A DNA stretch of 64,000 bases from Sedimenticola_A sp040506895 (GTDB taxonomy: Bacteria > Pseudomonadota > Gammaproteobacteria > Chromatiales > Chromatiaceae). A program made the translations under genes and the position numbers. The notes below the pieces were generated by a model. That model was not told where the DNA came from, did not search any database, and worked only from the letters and a program-made list of their open reading frames with translations. Positions 7,192 through 16,262 of this stretch are shown piece after piece (the stretch's first letter is position 1; each line of letters opens with the position of its first letter). Where the stretch lies: positions 1,426,001 to 1,490,000 of the forward strand of contig JBEVVY010000001.1 of NCBI GenBank assembly GCA_040506895.1. The letters are read 5' to 3'.

Positions 7192-9756
7192 TCAAAGATC
7201 GCGCCGAAAGACGTGGGCACGGGACGTGGCCAGCTTGTCCCAACCCGGGCGATGCTCGAGATCCGTCTTCTTGATATCGCAGAGCACGGTGTTGTACGCG
7301 AACGCGCCGGCAGGACTCGGTTCATCCAGGGTCAGCATGTCCGGGTTGCCTGCCCGGTCGACGCCGTTCTCGTCCAGGTCTATCCAGGCCCCTTCGTGCA
7401 GTACCGCCACACCGGGCATGCATCGCTCTGTAACGTAGACCGGTACCACGCACTTGCCACGATCGTTCCAGACCTCCACCGTGTCACCTGTCTTGATGCC
7501 CAGCTTCCTGGCATCGGATGCGTTGACTGTCACCTCCTGCTCGTAGGTCTCGCGCAGCCAGCTGCAGTTGTTGAAGATGGAGTGGGTACGCCACCTGGGG
7601 TGTGGTGATATGAGGTGGAACGGATACTTCTCTGTCTTCGGGCTGTTGAGGGACTCCCAGGGCTCGATCCACTTCGGGATATAGGGGATCTCCGACCCGT
7701 ACATGGTCTTCTTCCAGTCCGTGATCTGGGCAAGTGAGGTTGCGAGGATCTCGATCTTGCCCGACGGCGTCTGGAATCTGGCCCCGTTCTCGATCTGATC
7801 TCGGAAAGCGACATGGGGCTCGTCAAAGGTGAACTTGTATACACCGTGCTGTTTGAACTCGTCCCATGACATGTTCACATGCTGGTGCGCGATCACCTTG
7901 GTCTCCCACCACTCCCGAAGGTAGGCTTCGTCGACATTGTCGTTGACGTGGAAGTAATCCCTGTTGGCCTTGGGATTGAAGGCGCGACCGAACACATCGC
8001 CCCCGATACGGTAGGCCAGTTCGGTGAAGACCTGGAAATCGGTCTTCGACTCGCCCATCGGCTCGATCACCTTGGGCCTGTGGATATAGTAGTGTCCCTT
8101 GTACCAGGGCAGCGCCACGTCGTGACGCTCGAAGTGAGTGGCGATCGGCAGCAGCACGTCCGCGTAGAGACCGGAGGGTGTGATGGTGGAGTCCATGCAG
8201 ACCACCAGCTCCAGCTTCTTCATCGCCTCTATCTCTTTATTGATATTGGTGAGCTGGTTGAACCAGTCGGAGCCCTGCCAGAAGATGCCCTTGATGTTGG
8301 GGATCTGGCCATCGGTCTCATCCTGCCGCTGCCATAGACCGATATCCTCGCGCTTCACATCGGGATAGTTGAGTACACAGTGGGCCCAGCGGTCCGACTT
8401 GATGGACTGGAACCAGATATTGGAGTACTGGTCGTAGGGATAGGCCACCGCCTCGGCGTGCCACGCCTTGCCGACACCTTCGGCGCAACCGCCCAGGATA
8501 CCGATATTGCCGGTCATCGCCTGCAGGGCTGCCGCCATGCGATTGTACTGCTCACCATAGGCATTGCGCCCGGGCGCCCAGGAGGCCTTGAGTGCCGCCG
8601 GCTTGGTCTTGGCGTACATGGTGGCCAGTTTCCTGATGTCCTTGGCAGGCACACCGCAGATCTTCTCAGCCCACTCGGGCGTCTTGGGCTCTCCGTCGTA
8701 CTTGCCGAGGATGTAATCCTTGAAGTTCTCCTTGTCCTTGGCCCAGTCAGGCATGGTGCCCTCGTCCATCCCCTGGCAGAACTTGTCGATAAACTCCTGG
8801 TCATGCATGTTCTTGGCGAAGATGTGATACGCCATGCCGGCCATCATGGCCGCATCGGTATTGGGCTTGATGGGGATCCACCATGCGTTGTATGCGGATG
8901 CGGAATCGGTGTACTGGGGGTCCACCAGCACAAACTTGCAGCCCCGCTGCTTGGCCATGCGCATGTACATGAAGGTGTTGCCACCATGAAACGTGTAGGC
9001 CGGGTTCCAGCCCCACATGATCATCAGCTTGGAGTGGGCGAAGGCGTCATCCTCGTTACCGTCCTCAATGGTTCCAAACGTCATGCGTGAACTGAAGGTG
9101 GTGGCCTGGTACGAGGGTACCGACCATGAACTGGTGCGGCTTCCGAACATACCGAGGAAACGGGCCAGCAATCCCTCGATCTGGTCAGACTTGTGCAGCA
9201 CACCGTACGAGGCGCCGGCATAACTCTGATCGAGCAGTGCAGTAGGCCCATAGGTATCCTTCAGATAGACCATCTTCTTGACGATGAAGTCCAGGGCCTC
9301 ATCCCAGGAGACCCGCTTGAACTTGCCCTCGCCGCGCTCACCCACCCGCATCATGGGATAGAGCAGGCGCTCTGCGGAGTAGAGGCGCTGGCGATACGAG
9401 CGTCCCCTGAGGCATGCCCTGAGCTGTGGCTCATCGTTGCCATCCTTGCCGAAGTAACCACCCCGCTGGTAGCTGCCATCGTCAGTGGAGAGGCGGACGA
9501 TCACGTCCTTCCACTTGTGGGCCACCAGCATGTGGCGTGAACCGCAGTTGTGGGCACAGCTGGTCACCACGGTCTGCAGCTGATCATCAGTGGGATATGG
9601 CTCGTAAGCGAAGGCCTTCGCCTCCTTTGCGGTCTTCATTTCGACCAGGCCACCGGCGGCAATAGCCGCGCCGCCTGCCGCCGTGGTTTTCAGGAACGAG
9701 CGCCGTGTCAGGTTCAGGCGCCCGGATAGATCTTTATCTGTTTTGGTATTGCTCAT
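7192..9756 (-). CDS. DmsA-like molybdopterin oxidoreductase, Tat-exported
   Basis: 854 residues. Tat leader with TRRSFLK at residues 17-23. The 4Fe-4S region reads C67-AHN-C71-GSR-H75 with the fourth ligand at C115 in LRACLRGRS. This part closely follows the DmsA pattern, but the third cysteine of the family is a histidine here (codon 9532-9534). The bis-MGD domains follow (WGWNPAYTFHGG, VLVDPQYTDSASAY, WAPGRNAYGEQ). By my alignment Ser215 in SVPSYQ is at the molybdenum-ligand position, as in DMSO/TMAO reductases. The C-terminal ISPHPRWRTHSIFNN and DTVEVWNDRG segments are the usual dinucleotide-binding lid. The substrate cannot be read from sequence; S-oxide/N-oxide or oxyanion reduction are candidates. 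Start at ATG 9756 with GAGGTAAGG. Confidence 0.93.
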   Translation of the reverse strand: MSNTKTDKDLSGRLNLTRRSFLKTTAAGGAAIAAGGLVEMKTAKEAKAFAYEPYPTDDQLQTVVTSCAHNCGSRHMLVAHKWKDVIVRLSTDDGSYQRGGYFGKDGNDEPQLRACLRGRSYRQRLYSAERLLYPMMRVGERGEGKFKRVSWDEALDFIVKKMVYLKDTYGPTALLDQSYAGASYGVLHKSDQIEGLLARFLGMFGSRTSSWSVPSYQATTFSSRMTFGTIEDGNEDDAFAHSKLMIMWGWNPAYTFHGGNTFMYMRMAKQRGCKFVLVDPQYTDSASAYNAWWIPIKPNTDAAMMAGMAYHIFAKNMHDQEFIDKFCQGMDEGTMPDWAKDKENFKDYILGKYDGEPKTPEWAEKICGVPAKDIRKLATMYAKTKPAALKASWAPGRNAYGEQYNRMAAALQAMTGNIGILGGCAEGVGKAWHAEAVAYPYDQYSNIWFQSIKSDRWAHCVLNYPDVKREDIGLWQRQDETDGQIPNIKGIFWQGSDWFNQLTNINKEIEAMKKLELVVCMDSTITPSGLYADVLLPIATHFERHDVALPWYKGHYYIHRPKVIEPMGESKTDFQVFTELAYRIGGDVFGRAFNPKANRDYFHVNDNVDEAYLREWWETKVIAHQHVNMSWDEFKQHGVYKFTFDEPHVAFRDQIENGARFQTPSGKIEILATSLAQITDWKKTMYGSEIPYIPKWIEPWESLNSPKTEKYPFHLISPHPRWRTHSIFNNCSWLRETYEQEVTVNASDARKLGIKTGDTVEVWNDRGKCVVPVYVTERCMPGVAVLHEGAWIDLDENGVDRAGNPDMLTLDEPSPAGAFAYNTVLCDIKKTDLEHRPGWDKLATSRAHVFRRDL

Positions 9757-9780
9757 CCTTACCTCTCCGTCTACGGAAGA

Positions 9781-10578
9781 CTACTTCGCCGCTTGCTTGG
9801 TCTTGATCTGGAATCTGGGCTCTGACTCGGTCGGCCTGTCTTTCGCCCACTCAGGAATCTCTTTTGCCATTCCCTTCCAGGCATGGCGCGGATAAGGAAA
9901 AGAGATGCGGTACCACTGACGTCCGCCATGGCAGCCATAGCAGACATCGGAATCCTTCTTGCCGGCCTCTTCGATGGCGTCGGCCTTGAGATAGTTGACC
10001 TGGTGTCGGTTGGTACGTACACCGGCATGACAGAGCAGGCAGTTCTCCTGGAACATGGTGCGGGACTCGGACCAGGGACTGGGCAGACCCATGAGCTTGT
10101 ATGGACTGGAGCCATGGCACATCAGGCAGATCTCGGGATTGACCGCCTTGCGCAGGGTATAGTCATTATTCGCATGATCCGGGGGTATAGGTGCCTCTTC
10201 GCGGGGATCATTCCCCTCGTGGCAGGTGTTGCACTTCAGGTCCATCACCTCCTTTGCCAGGGGTGTCACCAGGTGACGGCGATGAAATGTCTCCTGGGGA
10301 CCTTCATAGGTGCTCAGTGTCTGGTACCAGGCCAGGGTATCCGAGGCTTTAACCCCGGCAGGTGTTATTTCCCTCACCTTGCGATCAAGCACCTCCTGGT
10401 GGCACTCGAGGCACTGCTCGTCTGTAGCGTCAGCAATGGCCGGTTTGAAATGGAGCGGATGCCATCGTGCATTCTCATACCCGGCTTTCGCAGTATCAGC
10501 CGCAAAAGCCCCGTTGACCGTCAGCAACGACAGGAAAACGAGCAGGGCTGTAAATGTAAACAGTTGTTCCAACTTCAT
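9781..10578 (-). CDS. exported pentahaem cytochrome c
   Basis: 265 residues. Signal peptide 1-26 ending in AFA. Five haem-binding motifs in order: CLECH, CNTCH, CLMCH, CLLCH and CYGCH, with many extra histidines (HPLHFKP, FHRRH, TNRHQ) that can serve as distal ligands. The spacing and length do not match NrfH or NapC, and there is no membrane anchor, so it is likely a soluble periplasmic carrier. GAGGCGATAGCT precedes the ATG. It lies 24 bases before the molybdoenzyme gene and is the first gene of that tight group, so it is the best candidate redox partner. The upstream triplet-repeat gene is on the same strand but separated by a hairpin. Confidence 0.9.
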   Translation of the reverse strand: MKLEQLFTFTALLVFLSLLTVNGAFAADTAKAGYENARWHPLHFKPAIADATDEQCLECHQEVLDRKVREITPAGVKASDTLAWYQTLSTYEGPQETFHRRHLVTPLAKEVMDLKCNTCHEGNDPREEAPIPPDHANNDYTLRKAVNPEICLMCHGSSPYKLMGLPSPWSESRTMFQENCLLCHAGVRTNRHQVNYLKADAIEEAGKKDSDVCYGCHGGRQWYRISFPYPRHAWKGMAKEIPEWAKDRPTESEPRFQIKTKQAAK

Positions 10579-10633
10579 AGCTATCGCCTCGCCATTAATG
10601 ATGCTTGTCGCATTTCTCTACTGTGGGAGTTGA

Positions 10634-10662
10634 TCAAGGAAAGGGCGCATCCATGCGCCCTG
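10634..10662 (-). terminator. hairpin behind the first triplet-repeat gene
   Basis: GGGCGCA-tgga-TGCGCCC on the minus strand followed by TTTCCTT. It lies between the triplet-repeat gene and the pentahaem cytochrome. The T-rich tail is short and interrupted, so partial read-through from the sigma-54 promoter into the redox operon is possible. Confidence 0.6.
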
Positions 10663-10702
10663 AAGCTTCCCTGCTAGGGAGTTCCATGAACAGAACTGGC
10701 GA

Positions 10703-11776
10703 TTAGTTCCAGCCAGACATTCCGCTCATGCCACCCATACCGGCCATGCCACCCATGCCGGACATACCTGACATGCCGCCCATGCCGGACATACCGCTCA
10801 TGCCGCCCATGCCGGACATTCCGGACATACCGCTAGCCGGGTAGAAGAAGATCTGGCCCTGGGGGGTGATCTTGAAGTAGCCGGACATACCGCTCATGCC
10901 GCCCATGCCACTCATGCCGGACATTCCGCCCATACCGGACATTCCGCCCATGCCGGACATACCGCCCATGCCGGACATACCGCCCATGCCGGACATTCCG
11001 CCCATGCCGGACATTCCGCCCATACCGGACATTCCGCCCATGCCGGACATTCCGCCCATACCGGACATTCCGCCCATACCGGACATTCCGCCCATACCGG
11101 ACATTCCGCCCATGCCGGACATGCCGCTGGGTACCCAGACCCAGTTACCGGACATACCGCTCATGCCGCCCATGCCGGACATACCGCCCATGCCGGACAT
11201 TCCGCCCATGCCGGACATTCCGCCCATGCCGGACATTCCGCCCATACCGGACATTCCGCCCATACCGGACATTCCGCCCATACCGGACATTCCACCCATG
11301 CCGGACATTCCGCCCATACCGGACATTCCGCCCATGCCGGACATTCCGCCCATACCGGACATTCCGCCCATGCCGGACATTCCGCTCATGCCGGACATGC
11401 CGCTCATGCCGGACATACCGGTAGCGGGATAGAAGAAGATCTGTCCCTGGGGAGTGATCTTGAAGTAGCCGGACATGCCGCTCATGCCGCCCATGCCGGA
11501 CATACCGCTCATGCCGCCCATGCCGGACATGCCGCCCATGCCGCCCATGCCGGACATTCCGCCCATGCCGGACATTCCGCCCATGCCGGACATTCCGCCC
11601 ATGCCGGACATACCGCCCATACCGGACATGCCGCCCATACCGGACATGCCGCCCATACCACCCATGCCGGACATGCCGTACATGCTGGCTGAAGCCAGGG
11701 GAGCAACAGCAAGCGCAGCTGCGAGACCCAAGGCTTTAGCGACTCCCTTCAGGCTAGGCATTCGAAATTTTTTCAT
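10703..11776 (-). CDS. exported Met-[Ser/Gly]-Gly triplet-repeat protein 1
   Basis: 357 residues from the ATG at 11776, chosen because CGGAGGAATCC stands upstream. Residues 1-32 are a Sec signal (ALGLAAALAVAPLASAS). Nearly all of the mature chain is an unbroken series of triplets M-S-G or M-G-G, so Gly is at every third place and Met makes up about a third of residues. Three short non-repeat inserts interrupt it: two almost identical copies of YFKITPQGQIFFYPA and one NWVWVPS. It ends in GMSGWN. I know no characterised family with this layout. Possible roles are metal (Cu(I)) or oxidant binding through Met thioethers, or a polyglycine-II-like structural bundle; both are inference. It sits behind a sigma-54 promoter and the 94-residue gene. 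Confidence 0.85.
   Translation of the reverse strand: MKKFRMPSLKGVAKALGLAAALAVAPLASASMYGMSGMGGMGGMSGMGGMSGMGGMSGMGGMSGMGGMSGMGGMSGMGGMGGMSGMGGMSGMSGMGGMSGMSGYFKITPQGQIFFYPATGMSGMSGMSGMSGMSGMGGMSGMGGMSGMGGMSGMGGMSGMGGMSGMGGMSGMGGMSGMGGMSGMGGMSGMGGMSGMGGMSGMGGMSGMSGNWVWVPSGMSGMGGMSGMGGMSGMGGMSGMGGMSGMGGMSGMGGMSGMGGMSGMGGMSGMGGMSGMGGMSGMGGMSGMSGMGGMSGMSGYFKITPQGQIFFYPASGMSGMSGMGGMSGMSGMGGMSGMSGMGGMAGMGGMSGMSGWN
10719..11682. repeat. coding minisatellite of 9-base units (protein 1)
   Basis: The DNA repeats a nine-base unit (plus strand: atgccgcccatgccggac and variants) dozens of times. Only silent changes (ccg/cca, ata/att) and Ser/Gly swaps vary. The frame is kept throughout, and two nearly identical inserts show segmental duplication. 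Such DNA is prone to length change by slippage. Confidence 0.9.
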
Positions 11777-11885
11777 TTTGGATTCCTCCGATGTGTATTG
11801 ATATTTCGGTCTCAAGTGAGACTGTCTTTTCTGCTGTCCACTGTTTCCAGAAGGCAGGCAAAAACCTGTTGATTCGGCACCTCAG

Positions 11886-12170
11886 TTAGCGGTGCCATCC
11901 CCGAAGGTCATAAGGACCCGTCATTCCGGGGTGATTGAACGGGGTGTACCAGTCACCCTGGTTGTCGAGAAAATAGAGGCTTCGTGGGTAGGGTTGTTGA
12001 ACACCTGTCAGTGCTTTCTGGTACCAGGCCTTGTCATGGCGCACCCACTCGATAACGGGGGCTCCAGCAGGCCGCTGGGAAGGCTCGAGGCCTGCGATGG
12101 GATGATTTGCATGAACCGATGACGCGACCAGCATCAGCATGCTGCTGTAGATGGGCAGTAATACCCGCAT
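11886..12170 (-). CDS. small exported protein of unknown function with an aromatic module
   Basis: 94 residues from the ATG at 12170, with GAGGAGAACACC upstream; the reading to 12227 adds an unlikely charged leader. Residues 1-22 are a signal (SSMLMLVASSVHA). The mature protein is rich in Trp, Tyr, Pro and His and ends in GMTGPYDLRGWHR. The stretch YFLDNQGDWYTPF resembles YFKITPQGQIFFYP of the triplet-repeat protein downstream, suggesting a shared beta-hairpin module; the likeness is short and needs a profile test. It is 109 bases upstream of triplet-repeat gene 1 on the same strand and directly behind a strong sigma-54 promoter, so the two are probably one transcript. Confidence 0.75.
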   Translation of the reverse strand: MRVLLPIYSSMLMLVASSVHANHPIAGLEPSQRPAGAPVIEWVRHDKAWYQKALTGVQQPYPRSLYFLDNQGDWYTPFNHPGMTGPYDLRGWHR

Positions 12171-12232
12171 CAGGTGTTCTCCTCTGGCTGTTATCTTTTT
12201 GTTGCGCCGGATCTCACAGGCAAACACCTATG

Positions 12233-12249
12233 GGCAACTGTTGTGCCAG
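12233..12249 (-). promoter_or_regulatory. sigma-54 (-24/-12) promoter of the 94-residue and triplet-repeat 1 genes
   Basis: The minus strand reads CTGGCAC-AACAG-TTGCC, an essentially perfect RpoN site with the required five-base gap. It lies about 65 bases upstream of the ATG at 12170. Beyond it is an A/T-rich track (12255-12340) suited to DNA bending by IHF. The rest of the gap up to 12577 shows no gene. Confidence 0.85.
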
Positions 12250-12577
12250 AAGCCAAAAAAAGAGCCTTATTTATTGTTTTTATTGGTTTTTTAAGAAGAG
12301 GGATCAAATAAGAGAATATGAAAAGAAAACAATAATCTGCCTTATTGTCATGCCTGCGGGATCTTCAGGTGTCTCTCCGGGCAAATCCCCGGGAGGTAAA
12401 CAAGAATCCTGAAGCAAAAATATTCCCTTCTGTTTCATTGAGTTATCGACAGGTGATTAGAATCAATGAAAAGATTTTTCCAATAGGATCCAAGAGACTG
12501 ACATAACGTCATGGGGTGTGAATGGCTGTCCCAGGCAATCCCTCCACACCCTATTCCAACCCCTGTTCCACACAGAG

Positions 12578-12603
12578 AAAAAAAGAGGCCCCGAAGGGCC
12601 CCA
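12578..12603 (-). terminator. terminator behind the 251-residue module protein gene
   Basis: On the minus strand a GGCCC-ttcg-GGGCC stem is followed by TCTTTTTTT. It lies 47 bases after the stop at 12650. Confidence 0.75.
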
Positions 12604-12649
12604 AGAAAGTGTGAGCAGGTATAGGTCATCCATACCTTGACGACGGCCC

Positions 12650-13405
12650 TCACTCTAATAGCATTACATGCCCATCGGATGCGCGGATCGCCAACTGATG
12701 CACCAGGGTATAAGGTGCAGTGTCGCTGACCAGGCTGGCAAGGTAGATGCGCAATACCTTCCTTATCCTGCCCACCTGTACATTCTCGATACCCGAAGCC
12801 GTCAACCATGCCTCGGATAACGCTTTTGCTTCAGACCACTCATCAACAGGCAGAGATACACCCTGGGGAGTGAACCCATAGCCCTCACATCTATTGATCT
12901 CCAGTTGGTCTGCAGCCGGGCTATCCACAATCAGTGCTTTATCCGCCGGGTGAAACAGCATGGAGCCATCATCCCCGCGCTCTATGCGCCAGAACTTGAA
13001 ACCTGGCAGATCGGGAAGCTGCTCACCTTCTGTACTCGCAGCTTCAACAACATTCAGGGAGGAGGTGGCCGGAGCGTCCTCTTTTCTCCTGATAACCAGG
13101 GTTCCATCCGGCTGCCACTCAGCCAACCAGCCACGCGCCCCCAGGGCTTCAGCCAACTGCTGGCGCTGCAACTCTTCACTCTCTCCGGGTTTCCCTCCTG
13201 CTTCAGCTGCAGCACCCGGTTTACGGTAGATCGTACTGCCATCCTCGGCCTGATATTCCTGCCATCCCTGGGATTTAAGAGAACTGCGCAGACTGTCAGA
13301 CAGCGCGGTACCACTCTCAGCAAAAGACAATAACGGCATCAGCAAAAACATCAGGCCCAGTATCACCGGGAGCGTGTAATATCCCACCTTGTTTCTTCTA
13401 TTCAC
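12650..13405 (-). CDS. exported module protein related to the triplet-repeat proteins
   Basis: 251 residues from the GTG at 13405, chosen because AAAGGAGGAGTCCAGAC stands directly before it; the ATG at 13465 lies inside the promoter region. A hydrophobic signal spans about residues 10-30 (ends SFAES). Three modules follow: GWQEYQAEDGSTIYRK, GWLAEWQPDGTLVIRR and FKFWRIERGDDGSMLFHP. Each carries an aromatic start, a turn with Gly and a hydrophobic/aromatic end, like YFKITPQGQIFFYP of triplet protein 1. The last 65 residues (WSEAKALSEAWL...VGRIRKVLRIY...QLAIRASDG) match the C-terminus of triplet protein 2. So it links both proteins while lacking the Met repeats. The terminal domain has a PepSY-like pattern (helix then three strands), a weak suggestion. 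Confidence 0.8.
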   Translation of the reverse strand: MNRRNKVGYYTLPVILGLMFLLMPLLSFAESGTALSDSLRSSLKSQGWQEYQAEDGSTIYRKPGAAAEAGGKPGESEELQRQQLAEALGARGWLAEWQPDGTLVIRRKEDAPATSSLNVVEAASTEGEQLPDLPGFKFWRIERGDDGSMLFHPADKALIVDSPAADQLEINRCEGYGFTPQGVSLPVDEWSEAKALSEAWLTASGIENVQVGRIRKVLRIYLASLVSDTAPYTLVHQLAIRASDGHVMLLE

Positions 13406-13460
13406 GTCTGGACTCCTCCTTTGGATTGAACACACGGATTTAATGCCAAAGGAAGCCATC

Positions 13461-13476
13461 TGCAAGACTCACGCCA
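13461..13476 (-). promoter_or_regulatory. sigma-54 promoter of the 251-residue module protein
   Basis: The minus strand reads TGGCGT-GAGTC-TTGCA: correct -24 core TGGC, five-base gap and a full -12 TTGCA. It is about 56 bases upstream of the GTG start at 13405. The remaining gap up to 13735 holds no gene. Confidence 0.7.
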
Positions 13477-13735
13477 AGCCATGCTCCAGGCCCCCCTAAC
13501 AATTCCGGGGTGCATGGAAGCGAGATGAAATCGAGCGAATCGAGGCAAAAATGCAGGCTTTTCCACACAGGATCACCCTGCATCAACCGCCAGACACCGA
13601 TTCATAAGTTGATTAGATATTCCTTAACAAGGGATTACTGGTTGAAACTGCCCGGCATGCTTCATTCATCATGACAAACTGACAGCGCGCGAACTGTACT
13701 GCCGCCACAAGCTGTAATGCACCTGAAAGGTGATA

Positions 13736-14743
13736 TCAGTCAATCAGCTGGTAGAGATTATTGAACCTGTTGCTTGTCCTGCAGATATGACAGCGATCTT
13801 CCGCTTCACTATCCAACTGCACCAGGCTGAAGTCGACACCGCAGGCAGCACACCGTTTTGAAACGACATCAAATCCGAACTGCTTCTGCACGCTCCATGA
13901 ATCTATGGCAATCGCGCCATGCTCACAGATATCGACGCACAGTCGGCAGCCATTGCATGACTCGGCGTAGAGACGGTACCCGGATGCCTCCTGGTCATGA
14001 ACAATCGCCTGCTGGGGGCAGATCCTGACGCAGGCATGACAGGCCAGGCAGGTTGAGGGATCTATCACTGGCACATGGGGTAAAGGCCCTGTAAACCCTG
14101 ATGATGCCAGCCAGTTCCCTGGAGAATCGGTGTGGTTCTCAACAGCGTCGTCATCTGCACCAACGGCCTGCCTGCCAAAGAGTTTCGAAAAGAAACCCCT
14201 TCGTGCGGTATCTGTTGGTGCGGACGCCTGCTCCTCTTGTTTGGAACAGTCCTTTTCGGAAAACTCGAGCACGATCATCGGCAGTTCACGGGCATGCAAT
14301 GCATTGTTGAAACCCATGAACGTTGTCCAGAATCCCTCGTTACTCGATCTGGAGCAGTCATTACAGGCACCGATACAGGCCCTGATTCGTCGCATACCGT
14401 CACGGTACAGACCGACCAGTGTTTCCAGGCCGATGCTGTGGATGCACTCAACACGGTTGAGTGCCGAATAGGGGGTTACATCACCACACACCAGGGAGAG
14501 AAGATTACGCTCGAGCAGCAGCGGAACGGATCCTTCGACCGTTACCGCCCCGGTCGGGCAGACCGGTGTACAGATACCACAGCCATCACAACCGTTCTCA
14601 TCGAGGTCGATCGACTCATCGGTGAGAATCCATGCGTCCTTCGGACAGGCATCGATGCATGAACTGCAGTTGCTTATCGCCGTTGTCGCCAGCAGGCATC
14701 GTGCAGGGTCGATCTGTGCCTGGTGTCTAATCTCATCGGTCAT
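13736..14743 (-). CDS. polyferredoxin with MvhD-like middle and C-terminal zinc-ribbon-like motif
   Basis: 335 residues from the ATG at 14743 (a TTG at 14761 would add six). An N-terminal ferredoxin half has CSSCIDAC and CDGCGICTPVC. The middle has LVCGDV, VECIHSIGLETLVGLYRDGMR and CIGACNDC, which resembles the Cys pattern of MvhD/HdrA-type electron-transfer domains. A linker with ARRGFFSKLFG follows. The second ferredoxin half has CLACHACVRIC and CNGCRLCVDIC, and the end has CAACGV and CHIC, a zinc-ribbon-like pair. No signal is present, so it is cytoplasmic. It lies between the module-protein and triplet-repeat 2 genes on the same strand, with no sigma-54 site of its own that I could find. 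It may be a redox adaptor for the system; partner unknown. Confidence 0.8.
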   Translation of the reverse strand: MTDEIRHQAQIDPARCLLATTAISNCSSCIDACPKDAWILTDESIDLDENGCDGCGICTPVCPTGAVTVEGSVPLLLERNLLSLVCGDVTPYSALNRVECIHSIGLETLVGLYRDGMRRIRACIGACNDCSRSSNEGFWTTFMGFNNALHARELPMIVLEFSEKDCSKQEEQASAPTDTARRGFFSKLFGRQAVGADDDAVENHTDSPGNWLASSGFTGPLPHVPVIDPSTCLACHACVRICPQQAIVHDQEASGYRLYAESCNGCRLCVDICEHGAIAIDSWSVQKQFGFDVVSKRCAACGVDFSLVQLDSEAEDRCHICRTSNRFNNLYQLID

Positions 14744-14804
14744 ACAAACTGTACCACTCAATGGTGGGGCGAGATGCTATAGATGATACTCACATCCATC
14801 CCGG

Positions 14805-14840
14805 AAAAAAAACAGCCGGCCAGGCATCGCCTGACCGGCC
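14805..14840 (-). terminator. Rho-independent terminator
   Basis: On the minus strand GCCGGTCAGGC-gat-GCCTGGCCGGC is followed by TGTTTTTTTT. It lies downstream of triplet-repeat gene 2, with the mobile unit in between, and upstream of the polyferredoxin gene, so these two are probably separate transcripts. Confidence 0.85.
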
Positions 14841-14849
14841 CAAAACGCT

Positions 14850-15118
14850 AGGGCCTGTTAACACTATGCGGATACCCAGCGTTGACTCTCAAATGAGCCC
14901 AGGCAAGGCGCGCAGAGTGTAGTTTGGTTGCTCCAAATAAACGATGCGCAACGCCGAATGGGCTCATTTGAGAGCCAACCCGGAGGGACGGGATCATTTT
15001 CCCGCATGACTGCGTTGCACTTTCGCTTATGTACGGCATGTACACAGCGCTCAGTGCGCCTTGTCCTGCGAAAAAATGATCTCCGTCGATGAATATCCGC
15101 ATAGTGCTAACAGGCCCA
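14850..15118. mobile_element. hairpin-rich MITE-like unit, copy 1
   Basis: Terminal inverted repeats at 14851-14874 and 15094-15117 match at 23 of 24 positions and start GGGCCTGTTA. Inside are two more stems. One pairs 14881-14901 with 14959-14979 (20 of 21) around a core at 14915-14944 (starts GAGTGTAGTTTGGTTG). The other pairs about 14990-15005 with 15067-15082. No coding sequence is credible. The second copy, in inverse orientation, is at 46823-47089. Confidence 0.8.
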
Positions 15119-15250
15119 AGGGGGGATAAATGCACTTGCTGTAAGGAAACCGGGGGCCATAGGCCTATCCCTGCAACTGTCACCCGTAAAGACCGTAAGC
15201 AGGTGTCCGCCGATCATGAAGCACCCCACTTTCCTTAACCTCTTGCCTGT

Positions 15251-16072
<822 letters not shown>

Positions 16073-16157
16073 TATTTACTCTCCATCGGCTTGAAAACGG
16101 GTGATTTCCTGAACTTGTCGTGAACTGAAATAACCCTGTAAAAATCAAACCCCTATC

Positions 16158-16173
16158 TGCAACCACCATGCCA
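16158..16173 (-). promoter_or_regulatory. sigma-54 promoter of triplet-repeat gene 2
   Basis: The minus strand reads TGGCAT-GGTGG-TTGCA, with the five-base gap and strong -12 element. It lies about 86 bases upstream of the start at 16072, in the divergent region shared with the sensor kinase. Confidence 0.75.
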
Positions 16174-16262
16174 TCCCCTGTATGACCGACAATCCCGACA
16201 AATTCATTAAAGGAATAAATCCAAGACTTTCAATTGGCTACGAACAGTTGGCACTTTCAGAA

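Noticed and set aside
10632..10640. TTGATCAAGG before the pentahaem gene considered as an FNR box
   Set aside because: The half sites are fused without the four-base spacer and it overlaps the hairpin tail.
10719..11682. Regularly repeated DNA that might be taken for a CRISPR array
   Set aside because: The unit is nine bases, codon-periodic and without spacers of 30-40 bases; it encodes protein. No cas genes.
10896..11801. Plus-strand open frames of Pro-Met-Pro-Asp-Ile repeats
   Set aside because: They are the antisense of the Met-Gly triplet repeats; a nine-base unit keeps every frame open. No signal peptide or ribosome site, while the minus strand has both.
14848..15183. Open frame of 111 codons on the minus strand
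   Set aside because: It lies across the hairpin mobile unit; no signal, motif or ribosome site.
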